Position numbers and translations under genes: made by a program. The notes beneath the pieces were generated by a model. It ran no database searches. It was not told where the DNA came from and worked only from the letters and a program-made list of their open reading frames with translations. Positions 50,049 through 51,198 of a stretch of 51,198 nt of DNA are shown in pieces. Every line of letters starts with the position of its first letter. Within the stretch, counting starts at the first letter, position 1. The stretch is from contig NZ_LBMW01000052.1 of assembly GCF_026168105.1 (NCBI RefSeq), positions 1 to 51,198 on the forward strand, written 5' to 3'. Source of the stretch: Streptomyces hygroscopicus (lineage in GTDB: Bacteria; Actinomycetota; Actinomycetes; Streptomycetales; Streptomycetaceae).

Positions 50049-50825
50049 GTGCAGCGCATCCGACTGCGCTACACCAAGCGCGGCCGCCTCCGGTTCACCA
50101 GCCACCGTGACTTCCAGCGCGCCTTCGAGCGTGCGCTGCGCCGTGCCGAGGTGCCGATGGCGTACTCGGCGGGGTTCACGCCGCATCCGAAGGTGTCGTA
50201 CGCCAATGCCGCACCCACCGGCACGGGCAGTGAGGCGGAGTACCTGGAAATCGCGCTCACCGAGGCGCGCGACCCGGACAAGCTGCGCGAACTCCTCGAC
50301 GAATCGTTGCCCGCGGGGCTCGACGTCATCGAGGCGGTCGAGGTCCGTACCTCGGGACTCGCCGACCGGCTGGCGGCGTCGGTGTGGGAGCTGCGCCTGG
50401 ACGGCGTGGCGCCCGCGGACGCCGACCGGGCAGCGGCGGCCTTCAACGCGGCGGGGACCGTCGAGGTCCAGCGCATGACCAAGAACGGCGTCCGCAGCTT
50501 CGACGCACGCGCCGCTGTCGCGAGCCTTCAGAGCGTAACAACGCACGGTTCGCAGGCTGATAGGCCGACCGACCAGCCCTGTGCGATACTGCGGCTGGTT
50601 GTTCGGCACGTGACGCCTGCCGTGCGACCCGACGACGTCCTGTCCGGTCTCCGCGCCGTGGCCGACCTGGCGCCGCCGGTCCCCGCAGAGGTGACCAGGC
50701 TGGCGCAGGGGCTGTTCGATGAAGAGACCGGCACGGTGACCGACCCGCTCGCGCCCGACCGCGAGGCAGCAGCGACCGAGCCACCCACGGCCGGCGCCAC
50801 TGCCGCCGCGACGGCGCCGGAGTAA
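50049..50825 (+). CDS. TIGR03936/DUF2344 radical-SAM-associated protein
   Basis: 258 residues from GTG 50049. The opening RIRLRYTKRGRLRFTSHRDF and EVPMAYSAGFTPHPKVSYAN are diagnostic. It normally follows the TIGR03960 radical SAM gene and precedes rne and is thought to act with the former. The conserved family opening (GKRQPEGPPPAPAVQ) continues in frame upstream to a CTG at 50007 with GAAGGA before it, so the true start may be a rare CTG. The C-terminus is Ala/Thr-rich. Confidence 0.88.
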   Translation: MQRIRLRYTKRGRLRFTSHRDFQRAFERALRRAEVPMAYSAGFTPHPKVSYANAAPTGTGSEAEYLEIALTEARDPDKLRELLDESLPAGLDVIEAVEVRTSGLADRLAASVWELRLDGVAPADADRAAAAFNAAGTVEVQRMTKNGVRSFDARAAVASLQSVTTHGSQADRPTDQPCAILRLVVRHVTPAVRPDDVLSGLRAVADLAPPVPAEVTRLAQGLFDEETGTVTDPLAPDREAAATEPPTAGATAAATAPE

Positions 50826-51086
50826 GGAAGGTTCCGCGTAAGGGACGGACGTCGTAGCGCCGCCCTCGTACTCGGGAGCCACCTGGGTCGGGCAGCGCAC
50901 CGACCAGAAGACTTTCGCCAGGCCGTACGTACATGGCGTACGGAACCGGCGAGACAGGACACAGAGAGCTCCCGTGCGGCGCCCGCGCCCCGGACGGCGG
51001 CACCGCGCACCGCGCGAGCCGCGGACGTCACCGGTTATCGCCGGACCAGGCGCGGCGCCCGGGAGCCTGACGGGAGAAACGCCCGC
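50826..51086 (+). promoter_or_regulatory. Leader region of rne
   Basis: 260 bases between the DUF2344 stop and the rne start. It contains a 7-bp hairpin (CCGTACG at 50923-50929 with CGTACGG at 50937-50943). Escherichia coli rne is autoregulated through its 5' leader; whether this leader acts likewise cannot be told. Confidence 0.4.
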
Positions 51087-51198
51087 ATGCTCGAGCCGAC
51101 CGAACCCACCGAGGGTTCCGAAAACAACACCCCCAGCGACACCCTGCCGCCGCGCCGCCGCCGCTTCGAGGGCGTGGCCGAGTGCAGGGTCCAGGTGG
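51087..51198 (+). CDS. rne: Ribonuclease E/G, N-terminal start (runs off the window)
   Basis: Only 37 codons are present from ATG 51087, with GGGAGAAA upstream. MLEPTEPTEGSENNTPSDTL followed by PPRRRR is the usual start of the long N-terminal extension of Streptomyces RNase E/G. The position after DUF2344 agrees. After RRRR the visible residues (FEGVAECRVQV) differ from the Arg/Ala/Pro-rich sequence I would expect. The S1 and catalytic domains lie outside. Confidence 0.75.
   Translation, partial: MLEPTEPTEGSENNTPSDTLPPRRRRFEGVAECRVQV

Overview
The window is high-GC actinobacterial DNA and almost certainly comes from a Streptomyces chromosome. It carries tig, two tandem clpP genes, clpX, valS, folC and ndk, then mreB-mreC-mreD-mrdA-rodA, then the TIGR03960 radical SAM / DUF2344 / RNase E block, in the usual Streptomyces order. 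Many starts are GTG, and several genes have a TANNNT -10 box only 6-7 nt before the start codon, as in leaderless actinobacterial transcripts.

Region 1 (1-12 kb) is part of a type VII (ESX-like) secretion locus. It holds the C-terminal end of a toxin with an ADP-ribosyltransferase domain, a putative immunity gene, a zinc-ribbon membrane protein, a small HD hydrolase, a small membrane protein, EccD, an EspI-like proline-rich MinD-type ATPase, the three-ATPase-domain EccC and a DUF6177-like protein. No WXG100, EccB, EccE or mycosin gene lies inside the window, so the locus probably continues to the left.

Region 2 (12-34 kb) is core chromosome. It has two tRNA genes (Gly-TCC on minus, Pro-TGG on plus), the trigger factor/Clp protease block with a ClgR-like operator, a secreted-domain PYG-rich membrane protein, valS, folC-DUF4233-ndk, the cell-wall elongation operon mreBCD-mrdA-rodA, a CYTH-CHAD protein and the TIGR03960 radical SAM gene. 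Strong terminator hairpins separate the units.

Region 3 (34.3-49.8 kb) is accessory DNA lying between the radical SAM gene and its usual partners DUF2344 and rne. Its key feature is that the last codons of the radical SAM gene, plus the start of a small ORF behind it, recur three more times in the same orientation (copies A 34265, B 39103, C 41726, D 42499). These copies bound three cassettes: (A-B) a four-gene set of barrel-fold protein, DUF4331, TPR and DyP peroxidase; (B-C) an alpha/beta hydrolase, a transposase remnant and a GNAT; (C-D) a small hypothetical plus broken genes including an msrA tail. No recombinase is visible. Beyond copy D come gene remnants, a second GNAT, an arsenic operon (arsM divergent from arsR-aquaglyceroporin-arsC), and a Ser/Thr kinase paired with a membrane-anchored partner.

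Region 4 (50-51.2 kb) returns to core: the DUF2344 protein and the first codons of rne at the window edge.
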